Positions 46,761-59,513 of a DNA stretch of 64,000 bases are shown here, piece by piece. The stretch is from Archegozetes longisetosus (taxonomy: Eukaryota; Arthropoda; Arachnida; Sarcoptiformes; Trhypochthoniidae). The position numbers and the translations under genes were made by a program. Each line of letters begins with the position of its first letter. Position 1 is the first letter of the stretch. A model generated the notes under the pieces. It worked only from the letters and a program-made list of their open reading frames with translations. It made no database searches and was not told the origin of the DNA. Where the stretch lies: contig JAEMBT020000002.1 of assembly GCA_018873245.2 (NCBI GenBank), forward strand, positions 8,530,001-8,594,000. Reading direction: 5' to 3'.

Positions 46761-48863
46761 TTCAACTATTTTGATTTTTGCAAACTTTTTGTTACTGTAA
46801 TCAATAAAGTTTAATTAATCTCAGGCTCTATTGATTGCTTTGAAGGTTCAATTCAACTTAAAAATTGATGCGATCCAAACAAATTATGAAATTTAGAGCA
46901 AAATCAACTGTCAATCGATGTCTGAAAATTTTAGAGGTTCAACTCGAACAATTCTTTCAAATTGTATTTATTATCTGAACAAATCACTTAACTATAGATT
47001 TTGTGATTTTCAGAACAATTATACTAGTTTAAAATGTCTGCAAATATCTCAATACAGGTTTGTTTATGGAAAAAATCTATTTCAACGGACTTTTTGACGT
47101 TTTTTCCATACATTTAAAGATAAATGAACGGAAACTATAGATTTATTAACAATTTCCTCAAAAGAGAAAATTTTGAACAAATACTAGTTCCTAGAGAAAC
47201 GGAAATTATGGGTCAACTCAAGCAATATTTAAAAAACTTATTCAAACGTTAAGTTTCACCCTCTTATATGATAATAAAGCGTGAAAATTATAACTTAAAT
47301 TGGATCAGACTGAGTAGGGAATAAAGTCTGGCAAGGACTGTATATACCAGAATATACAAGAGTCGAACCGCAATTTAACCTTGAATTCAAATCACTTTAT
47401 CACTTCATTAATACTTTCATTGAAGTCCATTGCAAAATGGCTTTCAATCTATATCTTTGACGATTAACATGAATACGTATGAAAAGCAATTTTATCATTT
47501 TTAATAACATATTATTAAATGAACTCTTATTTCTATCTAAACTAGATATTAGCAGTATTAATAATCATAACAAATGCAGTGCATGTGATTTGCAGCTCAT
47601 TTGGACTCAAGGTTATTGTTGTTCAAACCACTGCAATTAATAATCATTTCAATTACAAATACTTACCAAATAATAATAATATCACAATCAAATTAAACAA
47701 ATTAACCCAAAATCTAACAATTATCTAAAACATTTTGTACTTAACGAATAAAAAATATGAAATGAAATAATTGATGAGATGGTCACTTAAATACAGAATC
47801 GACTCAAATCAGTAATAAAGGCACTGATAGTTGTAATAATACATCAGAAACTTGTGACTTGGTCTTACATCATACAAATCTATGGCAACACTGTCAACAC
47901 TAGATAGCAGTGATGAACACACTCTCTCAGCTCCAAATCGATCAATTGTTTCTATATTTCACTTTATTCGATTAACTCCTATCGATACAGCAGATCACAG
48001 CTTAAGACAAGTGAAAACTTTCTAAATCAAATGCTTCTCACTGTATAAGATATTAGAGAAAAGATTTGTTCAAAGTTAAAGTGAGGCAAATACCAACCAC
48101 TTGCAAACTATTCAATTCTACTCCAAAACTTGAGTTTTCCCTTCACTTATTTATTATTTCAATGCCGTTTAGTAATTAAATGACGTATGATTCAGTACGC
48201 AATACTCGTAAACAATTGCATCAATTCATATAATAGATAGCAGAGTTGAATCCTCCCATTTAAATATACTTTGCGTGATATGAATAAGTTATCAAATAGT
48301 TTAGATACTTAACATAAGTGCGTTAGTACCTGTCTAACATAGCACAACGTTGGCTTACTTTATAATTACTTACTTGTTACCACTTTCACAGCCAATAACA
48401 GACAAGTCTTGCATAAACAAGTACTCAGTTTTATCTTTTTACTCTTTTCCAATTGAATACTTGGCTACAGTTAATCAATGATTATCCGGTTTAGCTCAAC
48501 TCTTATTTCCATTGTTTAAGGTTCCTTGCAACTTGTTGTAAAGTTGGAAATTGCGTAACATTAGTTATAAAATGATCTACCTCTACATATAGGCCTTTCG
48601 TATCATAACAAGTGTTGATTCATCAGTTAGATAAGTCTAATCATTCATTTATAACAAACTTTTACATTAATCTGTCAAGTCATAATTCAAGTGTAATATT
48701 AATTTATTAGAAAAATATAAGTTCCAAATCTTATTAAATATTAAACTGATTCATGGTGTCACTTGAAACAAACGCAATCCTAATAAATTCTAACCCAAAC
48801 AAAACTAATTTATGATTAGATTCCCAGTTCGAACACCATTTTCATCACCGTTTATCATAAATG
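46761..48863. other. Spacer between POR and AACS
   Basis: 2.1 kb with the POR promoter and 5' UTR next to 46761 and the AACS 3' UTR next to 48863. No further exon, RNA gene or clear repeat was recognised. Confidence 0.55.
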
Positions 48864-51800
48864 TTAATAATTTTGGAGTTCAATTCGATTCCGGAAAAGT
48901 TCGAGTGACTCAGGGTTTGCGATTGCGTTCTTATTGGCTACTTCTTTGCCAGCGATAACCATTTTTACTGCTACTTCAATTTTCTTACCATTAATAGTAT
49001 ACTAAAACGAGAGAAATAACAAATCGTAGCAAAAACCAAATGGTTCAACTTGGACGGACTTACAGGAATGTCGGGGACTTCGAGAATAACACTCGGTATG
49101 TGCCTAGGCGACAGTTTGCTTCTTATTTCGGATTTAATTTTGTTGACCAGCTCTTCATTAAACTCAAAGCCGTTTTCCATTTTCAAGAATAGAACAACTC
49201 TTTCCTCATTTTTGTGATTATACTGAGAAACGCAAACGCTATCTTTGACTTCTTGAAGAGATTCTACAATATTGTAAATCTCTGAACTGCCAAACCGCAC
49301 TCCACTCGGATTGAGAGTTCCATCGCTGCGGCCGAGCATTTGAATACCGTTTGTAACCTCATTAATCAAACAGAAGTCTCCGTGAGTCCAAACGCCTTGA
49401 ATCGAAAATTTTGTTTAAATCATTTATGACTATAAACTTTTACAAGTGCATTGAGCAGCTAAATACTTGTAAATGGATTACAGTAAAATCTGCCTAACTT
49501 TGACATGTACTTAAGTGGTCCTTAGAAAACAATAGTGAAACCCAATAGAAAAATGGTTCAATTGTAATAGATTAGAAAACCACTAAACTACAAGCTTAAC
49601 TCTGGCAGATTTTACTGTACTATATTTAGGGTTTATCAGGGCCTCAATTCCGGATAAGAAGTATATGCGAGCCAATAATTCATCTTAAGCATAGTCTCAA
49701 GCATAATGTTAAGATAACAAGAACTAAACTTTATTTTTCTATGTCCCAAATAGTTGCAGATGAAGCTGGCACTTAAACTTAATTTTGGTTAGTTTTTAAA
49801 CTATTCTAAAAATAAGGAATTAAGTTTATTAAGCCAAAGATAACACTTAATGGAATTATGGTGATGGAAGGTTTAACTAGGTATCATATTATGGTAGAAC
49901 GTGCTGCTATTGGCAGCTATGCCTTTTCAACTTGCTTAAAAGTTAGTCTAACCATACATAACATGGAATTTGTACGGTTCATCGACAGCCGGTTTATCGA
50001 CAATCAGTTTATCGACAACCAGTTTATCGACAGCTAGTTAATCGACAACACCATTACGTCGACAGTCAGTTTATCGATAACACCATTAGATAGATTGAAC
50101 GTGTCGATAAACCGTACCAGACCTTTCAAACATGCATAACATAACTATACCTAACCATTGCAAGCTTGGTTAGGTATAGGTAAATATTAGCACGAGTCAT
50201 AACAGTATGGCATTGTCCTCAAGCAAAGCCTTAGGTTCTTCAAAGTGTATTACAGCAGCTAAACTTAATTTATTGATGAGCCGGTGCTGCAACCATTAAT
50301 ATGTTTGTTTCACAATGAAGCTGAGTCTTCAATATTAGCTAAATAAAACTGCATTTCATACCTTCAAAATGGGAAAAGTATGCACTTCTATATTTGTTGC
50401 CTTCAGGATCATTCCAAAACATCGTTGGCATCGATGGAAACGGTTTAACGCAGACTAATTCTCCTTTTGAACCTTTGACAGCAACACCTATTATACTAGA
50501 AATGAGTAAATAGTTCAAAAGAGAAAACTACGCTAAATTTAAATTATAAATATCGTAAACTATAATCATATTAAGAATGTATACCTTTATCACTCCAACA
50601 TTGAATAGCCATCCCTAAATTTATTGATTGAATTTCTCCTGAATAGACCGGTATTGTAGGATTTTGTCCAGCAAAACAAGATATAATATCAGAACCACCA
50701 GAGATCGAACCAAGTAAAACATCACTTTTTATTTTGTCGTAAACATATTCGTAAGATCTCGGTGTTAAAGGAGAACCTGTTGATAGAATTGTGTGCAAAG
50801 TCTGCAATTTATGAGTATTCTTAGGAATGAGTCCCACATCTTCCATCATTTGAAGTCCTTTCGGACTCGTCCCAAGAATCGTTACACCAATCTCGTCAAT
50901 GATGTCCCATAGAGTGTTAAAAGATGGCTTGAAAGGTGAACCATCTGTTGGAAAGATTGAATTTGATATTTTTGAGATGAGAGTCAGATAGATTTTTGAA
51001 ACTGATGAGTTCGGTGTTGCTCTTACCATAAAGAACAATGGAAGCGCCTGTAGCCAGTGCAGTGACGAGCCAATTCCACATCATCCAACCAGTCTATTTG
51101 ATAAAACAAGTAAATTTGTTTAATTGCTTTAAGGATATTTTTGCTTAATGTCTACTGACTGTTGTGTAGAACATTATTATATCTTTAGAGTCCATGTTTC
51201 CATGTAAGATATGTTCCTTCAAATGTTGTATTAAAGTTCCCTTTGATGGATGAATGCATAAGATATATTAATTGAATAGTGTTTATATAATTCGTAATTG
51301 AAGATAGACATACTCCAACAGAATGCACTAAACATTTTGGTTCTCCAGTAGTACCAGATGAAAATAGTATACACAGCGGATGACTGAATGGAGCATCAAA
51401 ATAGTTTAATGGATTTTCATTGCCTGAATCAGATAAAAATTGGTCTAGAGTGCAGCAGTTGGGTATACTTTCCAAGACATGATTCAATTGAGTTTGACTT
51501 TCCTCGTGATTTAAGCATTGAAGTGGAGATATGACGACTTTTTGCAAACAATCGAGCGAGTTAATTAGTTGTAATAGCTTGTCTAAATGGTTGTGACGCT
51601 TGCCATTATAAATAACAGCATCGACTGAAAATATCAATTTTGGCTTAATTTGACGAAATCGTTCAAGAACTCCCTAATTATTGATAAACTAATGAAAAGA
51701 CTAATATTCTCGATTGAATAAATGGTTTGCATACAGAAATTCCAAAATCAGGTGATGTTGAGCTCCAAATGGCACCAATAACCGATGTGGCTAAGTATGC

Positions 51801-53438
51801 CTCAACTGCATCCCTTCCATTTGGTAAATACCCTTTTGAGTATAATCATTCAAGTCATTAAACTTTTGCCAATTTACTATTTAGAGGAATTAATGTTTAT
51901 TCTTAAGAATTCGAAAACAACAACTTTTAAAATAGATTCACGGTAAAAGTTTATGCAAAAACTGATAAAGATCTGCCTCCAATGTTGAATATTCTTCAAG
52001 AAGAACCTTTAAGGGGCAAAGAACATACGCACGCATGCTTTTAGGACTTATGCACAGCCAAAAGTCAGAAAATCTCAAGTGGGGTGCACAAAGTTCAGAG
52101 TGCAAGTAGGGGTCACCAATCACATTCAATTTAATTGAATATATTTTATATTATATGATTAAAGTCTATTGTGTTATAGCTTTAAATTTGAATTATGGGA
52201 TAATTGACCTTATTCTTGATGATTATAACAAATTAGGTTTAATATTGAAAATATAGAACTTTTCGTGTGAATTTAGCTTGGAGATTCGAGTTAGGGGCAC
52301 TCTAGTACCAAAAGGTCCTACTAGCTGAGTCACTGCTTACGTATAAGAAACATACTATTCGAGATCAAAAATCTTGTCCTAGAATAGGCATTAGGTTTTG
52401 CAGGAAAATAATACTAGGATAATTAGACAAATTTTGTTCCTAGAATAAAGTAGAGTCCTTTAATTAGAATTATAAAAGTAAAACTAGTCCTAAGTATGGA
52501 AAGAGCAATTAGTACTGATAAATATTCAACAGATTTATGAATATTCTTAATAACCTGTGCCAAATGGGAATATGGTTTTATTAATAGTTGCATTAACTTT
52601 TAAACTGGAAACCAATTCAACATTTCATTGCAAACATACCTTTTAAGTGTCAATAATTCTAAAAATTGTTATCATTTATCCTATCAAACCTTTAAATATC
52701 CTCAGTTTCAAAGTCATTCATCTCATGATCATTGCATCATAGTTATAGTTAATCGTAAATGATTCAGAAATTCAGTAAGAAATTAGAAGTATTTGCAACA
52801 TCGTGTTGAAATCATCAAAACAAGATGTCATTGAGAGATTGTTTAAAGGTTCAAAAATGATTTAACTAAAGAGATATTCCCCTAACGAATGACGCAAAGG
52901 TAAGTTTCCGCACTATTGCTACATAAGCAACAAATTGTTGACGCTTTTAATTAATGGTCATCAATATTTTTCATTTACCTACAACTCTATCACCACTTGT
53001 TATTCCCATTTTCCTCATGGCTGATACTAATGAACCAATTCGAGCTCTCATCTGTCCAAATGTGACTTTTTCGATGACTGGGTTGCTTTCACCAGCTATA
53101 TATAACGCCACTTTATCATCCAACAGATTCTCTGGTTTCTCTAATATATTCCGAGTATAATTCAGTTTAGCGCCAGCAAACCACTCAGGAATTTCGTCTA
53201 TCTTTTTGCTTTTATCCACAATACTATCATATGAAGTCGAGTGAATTATTTGAGCAAATTTCCAAAACTGATCCCAAAACTCTGGATAGTTATCAATTGA
53301 CCACTCATATAGATCCCAATATGAACTTAATTTTAGTTCAAATTTCTCATTTATTAGTTCTCTGAAACAGTCTATTTTAGTTTTGCCGAACAATCCCGGT
53401 TTCCACATCAGTTTTGAAACAGTTTCTTCGTTAGCCAT
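48864..53438 (-). CDS. AACS: Acetoacetyl-CoA synthetase
   Basis: Nine exons: 53438-52979, 51832-51735, 51673-51314, 51240-51160, 51093-51027, 50944-50585, 50487-50362, 49395-49064 and 49001-48864. All phases close and give 673 aa (human 672). Seen: MWKPG at the N-terminus, [18 protein letters not shown] of the acetyl-CoA-synthetase N-domain, the adenylate-forming P-loop [11 protein letters not shown] (about 289-299), [57 protein letters not shown] and the C-terminal [10 protein letters not shown] with the catalytic lysine (634 or 635). Reaction: acetoacetate + ATP + CoA to acetoacetyl-CoA, cytosolic, feeding ketone carbon to lipid or mevalonate synthesis. Introns 1 (1.1 kb) and 7 (1.0 kb) are long for this window, and intron 7 carries two inverted-repeat elements. 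Confidence 0.97.
49479..49619. mobile_element. TACAGTAAAA MITE, copy 2
   Basis: 141 bp in AACS intron 7. The left end is TACAGTAAAATCTGCCTAAC and the right end, read on the other strand, is TACAGTAAAATCTGCCAGAG. The inner ACTTAAGTGGT and AAAACCACTAAA blocks pair with each other. It is the best-preserved of the three copies in this window, and TA is present at both ends. Confidence 0.85.
49972..50117. mobile_element. Inverted-repeat element built of 15-bp TTTATCGACA units
   Basis: 146 bp in AACS intron 7, with termini GTACGGTTCATCGACA and (other strand) GTACGGTTTATCGACA, 15 of 16 identical. Between them stand six or so direct units of about 15 bp with core GTTTATCGACA, so the terminal motif itself has been multiplied inside the element. 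No ORF; no clear target duplication. Confidence 0.75.
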
Positions 53439-55530
53439 TTCAATCTTTTATGATTATATTTCAATGATTTTCACAAAATGAAAAACTAACAAAAGAAATT
53501 TAGATTTCTATAATTTTAAAGTTGAAAAACTTTCAAACAAGTAATTCAAAGTTGATATTCACTGAGGATAAGTAAATAGTCAATAGTTAAGACTTATTAT
53601 TTGGAATAGATCCGATGAACTATGAAAGGTGTGAGATAAGGCAAGCGTCTAAAACAGTTTTAAAGTGATTTAATCTGATTAAACTAACAAAGCGACTGAC
53701 AAACTAAGAAAGTTTCCCATTTCCTCATCTTTCTATCCTGTTTAAGTGATTTCAACATTATTAATAGCTGTAAAAACTTTACTTTCCTCGTTTCTATCAT
53801 TTATTCTTCGCTAATTAAATTAATAAAACAATAATAATAACAAAATAAAAACAGTTATCTAAATCTGTAATCAACTAATATGGTTTCGAGTTTCAATTCA
53901 ATTTGGGTTTTGTTTCCAAAGTTTAAATTAAGTTTTAAAACTTAATTCACGATCGAGTCGTAATGTCAATTAGTACGTCATAAAATATCTTAAAACCTAA
54001 AAATATTGCGAAAAATCATTTAATTGTGGTTATTTTACTTGAATTTAATAACAGCTATTACTCAAGATTGACGATGCATTTGATAATCGACAAATTTGTT
54101 TACGAGTCGACCGTATTTTTTAGATCCACATCAAACTTTAGTACAAGCTCTAACTACATAACTAAACTTAAGTTTTACAAATCGTTAAAGTTTGACATTT
54201 AATCATTGCGTCGACCAATGTTTGTTTTGAAAATTTGACTCTTTAGACTAACTTTGCATTCCTAATTAGGAAAACTGAAGTTTTCATTAGAGTTCAAACT
54301 CACCAACTCTAATCAGCTGATGACAGAAATAGGAAACATTGCATATTTACCTAATTATTGCTTATTGTTTACATCATTTTATAAACTTGATTGGCATATT
54401 GCATAGAATTAACATAACTTATAATAAATAAAATGATTTCTTACTTTTAACGTAAGTTACTTTCAAGGTAGAAGAGCTGTTTGTATTGCATAGAGAATAG
54501 AGCTAAAACTGCTATAGTGGATAGCCCAATCAGATGATTTGCCACCAACGAATATCCATTTTATGAAATGCTTACAGTATTACCCACGCACTCAGACACA
54601 CCGATTCTCATCTGACTTTAAGTTCAATCTCTAATTTCATAAGTTTGGTGTTTTTCACTTTAAATTATTTTATCTGCAATTCCAACAGATTCAATTTAGT
54701 AATGTTTGCAAATTTTTAATTACAGATAACAGATTTACAATACAATAGAACCAAATCCTTATAGATGTGTCAAATATAGACATAGTTGAATTGTAAGCTT
54801 TGCAACTATTAATGTATGCTCTCGTGTGGAGAATTAGTCAACTAAAAGCTCACATCTAGTTGACTAAAATTTAAGAATTTAGTTTGTATTTATTGTTCAT
54901 ACAGCAAAACCTGATTAACTTTGACATACATCTAAGTGGCTTTTAAGACACTGTAAAAATCTCACGGAAAACATTGCTATTGTTATTGATTTTTGAAAAC
55001 CACTTAATTACATGTGAAAGTCAAAGACATTTTACTATTTCCTTGAGAAGTTCATTGAATGTTAACTTCTAATTGTCAGCTCAACTTAATATACACAACA
55101 AATGTATTAATAGTGAAGGTTCTCTCATTTTAGTCACACAATTGATCTTAATATTTGACTTAATGCATAAGACATGAAATTGTGAGTTGAAAGTATTGAA
55201 AATGACCAAAGAACTTAGTTCTAGAGAATCAGATAGACTAATGACTTAACCAAAGAGTGTCACTACTATTGACTGGTATTTACTCTTTTATTGCATGTAA
55301 TATAACAGTTGTTGTGTGCATAAGACGTGGTTTCCTGCGAATCATACATTAGATATCACAGTAACATTATTTACATTTACATCAAATTAAAATTCGTTTT
55401 AATATTACTTTTATTTCGATTCTACCCTTTATTCATTTAATTTATTACTCAATAACTCATTTTAATTTTGATTATTAATTAATTATCGTCTTTCTGCAAG
55501 AAAAACACAAAAATTGAGATATCATAAATA
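53439..55530. other. Divergent intergenic region AACS/CNPPD1
   Basis: 2.1 kb between two start codons pointing away from each other, so both promoters lie here. It contains one TACAGTAAAA element (54900-55037). No exon was recognised. Confidence 0.6.
54900..55037. mobile_element. TACAGTAAAA MITE, copy 3
   Basis: About 138 bp. The left end is TACAGCAAAACCTGATTAAC and continues CTAAGTGGCTTTT. The right arm reads, on the other strand, TAGTAAAATGTCTTTGAC then ACTTA-type and GTGGTTTTCAAAAATC blocks. More decayed than copy 2, especially at the right end. Confidence 0.7.
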
Positions 55531-56790
55531 ATGACCAAATCAGTTATCAGTTCAACAAATAGTTCGAAAATGAGTCGACATTTCAATGTTTGTATTATCG
55601 TTTTTCATATGTTATTATCTATTTTATTATCTATTTTATCTTATATTAATACATTATTCAATAATAAATTTAAACTAGACAATGAGAGGACACTCGGCTT
55701 TGGTAGAAAGACTGCGAAAGTCTTTGTATTACGGTGGACAGAATTCTGGATCTCATGAACTGATAGACTGTCCATCGATGCCTTTGACCGAAGTGACGGT
55801 TGACTTGTTTGAGAAGACTGTCACATCTGGTAACAAGGGTTTGGATGTATTTGATATGAGCTTTGCGTCGAATGTGTGTCGACAGGCGTGCATTAGTCCG
55901 ACTTCTATGATGCTGTCAATGATATATCTGGAAAGGTTGAAGAGAAAAAATCCCGAATATCTGCGCAAAGTTTCCCCTTGCGATCTGTTTCTTGTCTCAA
56001 TTGTAAGATTTCTGACCGCATCTAATTACGTTCTATTTTATATTCCGTTCAATTCTTATCGCATCTATTCATTCAACAGATGGTGGCCTCAAAGTTTCTG
56101 TTCGATGACGGAGAAGACGATGAAGTGTTTAATGACGAATGGGCTGCTTCTGCCAACATTGAGGTTAAGGAACTGAATCGTTTGGAACGAGAGTTCTTGA
56201 CAGCAATGGACTGGTCATGTTATGTGGATTGCGATACATTCTTAAAGCAATTGTCGAAAGTTGAAGCTTTGATATCACTTCATCAGTCTTTAAAACGAGG
56301 CGCAACAGGGATGACATATAACGAACTCTTAGCTTTGTTCAACTACTCACTGGGCAAAAACAAAAATGACAAGCTATGGTCAATGATTATGACTAATATA
56401 ACTAAAGTTGTCTTAATCTCCTCTTTCGCTTATTGGGCCGCAGTTTTTGCTATCATCACTTCGACAGCAATCGCCAAGACCTCAATAGAAAATACTCACT
56501 CTGTTAATAACACTATCAGATGTAATCATTCAGGACTTGTTTATGGGATAGGGCTAGAAGACAGAGTGTCAGCATTGACTTTAAATGAAATTGCCTCAAC
56601 CGTATATTCCATGGAAAGGGCCAAATTGGAAAATGTTTTATTTATTCAAAGTACGATCGATGCCAAGATTTCACATAAGAAATTAGTAGCAAATATACAA
56701 ATACCTCCACAAAACCCTATTTTCAATCCTTCGGTGCACAATCAGGTGCCAAACAAATACCAATCATTTAAAAGTATTTATAAATATTAA
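55531..56790 (+). CDS. CNPPD1: CNPPD1, cyclin Pas1/PHO80-domain membrane protein
   Basis: Preferred model: exons 55531-55587, 55679-56002 and 56080-56790, all phase 0, 363 aa. Seen: RLRKSLYYGG, the cyclin-box helices (SNVCRQACISPTSMMLSMIY, SPCDLFLVSIMVASKFLFDD, EVFNDEWAASANI, LEREFLTAMDW) and a hydrophobic span VVLISSFAYWAAVFAIIT at about 236-258, followed by a Ser/Asn-rich tail. Known: the family is an animal cyclin-like protein with a predicted membrane anchor; it is little characterised. The start is uncertain: ATG at 55682 also works and begins just before the conserved part, but a 91-nt GT-AG intron (55588-55678) joins an upstream ATG at 55531 in phase. Its 3' end converges on ARMC8 with 133 bp between the stops. 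Confidence 0.92.
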
Positions 56791-56923
56791 TGTATTAATA
56801 CAAACGTGATTAAACTTAAATTAATCTGAAATGATAATCCGAAATCATAATCTGAAATCATATTTAATCTAAAATCATAATCGAAATGTTGGCCAAACCA
56901 CCAAATGAATGTTTTCTAAAGTG

Positions 56924-59513
56924 TCAGTTATTAAATTGCTGTAATGCTGTCTTGACTTTATCAAATAAAGCAGTGTCATTAGTTGTTAACAATTGTTGCA
57001 AAAGTTTTTGTACTCCCATTTCTCTCAGCTTTTCTTGTCTACTGGAAGAGCCGTCTTCTTCGCTCCAAATCAGATTTGAAATGCAAAATGTGGCTGCAAT
57101 TTGTAGTTTTACGTTTGAGTGCATCATATAACTTGTCAGCTTCTTCAGTACATCTTCGTTCGACATTATAAATTCTTTTGCTGAATCGCCATCTGCTATA
57201 TTCGCTAGGATACAAAGCGCTTGTTCTTTAACTTCAGACGTGTGATCGCCTTCTAGTATCAAAATGACGGCTTGCATTACTTGTTTACCGTGAAGACTCA
57301 TTATATGATCGATATGCTATTCAAAAAATCAATGTATTTTTCAGTTGACAATTCGATAACAGAAACTATTTCATTCAAAACAATCTTATCACAGATTATC
57401 ACAAACTTAATTTCTCTACTCTATCATTCGATTGAGTTAGTCTCTATCTTTTGAGTCTTTTCAGAGATTCAGAGCAATCAAAAAATATTTTGGCTAACAT
57501 TTTAATTAGAAATATATTATACATCCTACTGACCGGTTTATTTGATAACAAATTCCTCAAAAGGCCTAATGTTTTCATCAGAGTGTTGACATCCGGGTCT
57601 GATAGGAGTCTGAATATTTGATCAGTCCCTAAAGAGTTAAGTATTTGAGATTTTACATTTTGATCGGCCTGAAAGGCCATATTCATCAGAGCCCAAACTC
57701 CATTCAGTCTAAGAGCCGCTTCTTCTCTTCGAGTCAATTCACACAACAATTCAACTGCTCCACGATCTAAAAAGTGCTGAAAAAACAATGATAAACATAT
57801 AGAAATTTAGATCTAATAAAATTTAATCTTTATTTACTTGTTTACTCGGGGAAAACTCGAGAAGAAGATTACAAAGAGTACTGGAGGCAACGCTCAATAT
57901 TTCATCAGAAGCGTTGTGTAAGAGATTTCTTAAAGGGACCCAAACAGCATGATCTTGAAATGTTGTGCGTAACTGTTGCACAGAACGAGAAAGACTATGA
58001 AGACATCGAAGAGCAGATAATCGTGTTTTAATGTTAGGGTCAGACAGACCGCTAACTATATGATCCATTAAATAATCCGTTTCTATAATTTTCTTTCTGA
58101 TGTCTTCATCATTTGCTCCCAACGAAGCGAATGCTTTGAAAGCTGCCTGTTTTATGTCTTGAGTGATGGCAACTTCTTGTTCTAACTTTTTAACAGTAGC
58201 CGGAGTTATGGAGTGACTACTGAATGAGTCGCCGTAACCCAAATATGAAATGCAATTGACCTGATATTTCAGGAGTTCTGCTAAAGTAGGTATTAAGTGG
58301 TCACAAATGCTGGCAGTTTGTTGTAGACTAGTATCAATTTCTGTCAGATAAGCCAAAGTATCGGCCCCAATCGCTCGAACAGAGGGCTCTTTATCTTTCT
58401 TACACATTCTCACTAAAGTCGGCAAAGTTTTATACATAATTCTTTTGTCATCACTCATTAGTGCTCCCGAACGATAGATATAAGTCATGCACTTGGAGGC
58501 AATCAATTGCATCTCATTAGTCTTTTCCTGGCTCATCATCGATACCAGAATGTCAGGAATTGATTTTCCATCTGAACTTTCGACAGCAACGATTGCAGAA
58601 ACTAATTCATTTTGGAAACAGAGTTGTGCCAACCAATTGAGTGCTGCCATTTGCACCTTATATGGATTATTGGCCAATAAACTGGCGATCAATGGAACCG
58701 CTCCATAATTGTTGAATGTGTTTTGGTGTTCTGCTGTCTTTGTGGTCAAAGTCAAATTCAATTTTAATCATAAGACATCTAACTGAATGAATAGATCAAT
58801 AAATATGCCATACCTGACAGGCAGATGCCATTATGTTTGCCACACATTCTTTATTAATAAATGGCTGATTATAAGCAGCTAATGATAATAAATGAGGAAT
58901 AATTGGTAACGAAGAGTCATCACTACTATTATTATTGATGTATAAAAGATTGATTGGGGCCTGAGGGGACTTGAAAATAGTTCTTAAACAGCGAAGGCAT
59001 GCTTCGACATAGAGACTATTGTTAGATCTGGTATTTGTTAAAAGAATGGGCACAACACCACTCTCTATAATAATCTTCAGGTGATCGTCAGTTCCTTTGG
59101 CCAAGCTCGCTATCGTCAACACTGTTTCTCTTCGAACTTCTTCGTTCTTGCTTCCCATCAGCTCAATAAGTCGTGGGACAACTCCTAACTCTATAATAGA
59201 TCCCTTCAGACGATTGCTTCCAATGACCAAATTCTTGACATATCTATGAGATGACATTTGTTTGAATTGAATCACATGAAATAATGGTTACTTTTATAGC
59301 GTTTAAATCAATAAATCTTAGGAGCGAAGACATACTTGACTGCTTCCAAACATTTCAACTCGTCGTTTGAATATAAGTCATCGAAAGAATCCTTATTTGT
59401 GTCAATTTCCTGACAAACAATAACAATAGTTAGTTGATTAATCATTAAAAGTTGAGATGAATAACAATTAATGCAAACTATTATACCATTAAAGGATAAA
59501 ATATTGAAGTCAT
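56924..59513 (-). CDS. ARMC8: Armadillo-repeat protein ARMC8 (CTLH/GID complex)
   Basis: Six exons: 59513-59487, 59409-59336, 59243-58814, 58737-57838, 57776-57534 and 57316-56924. All phases close and give 688 aa (human 673). The whole protein is a run of armadillo repeats; clear family blocks are [118 protein letters not shown] and [14 protein letters not shown]. Known: ARMC8 is the Gid5/Vid28 counterpart, the scaffold that links substrate receptors to the CTLH E3 ligase core. The first exon is only nine codons (MTSIFYPLM) and was chosen because it opens with ATG, ends in a GT donor and joins in phase; it is the least certain part. Confidence 0.96.

Noticed and set aside
52010..52337. Possible decayed hAT element in AACS intron 1, one end CAGTGACTCAGCTAG
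   Set aside because: I could not find the matching opposite terminus.
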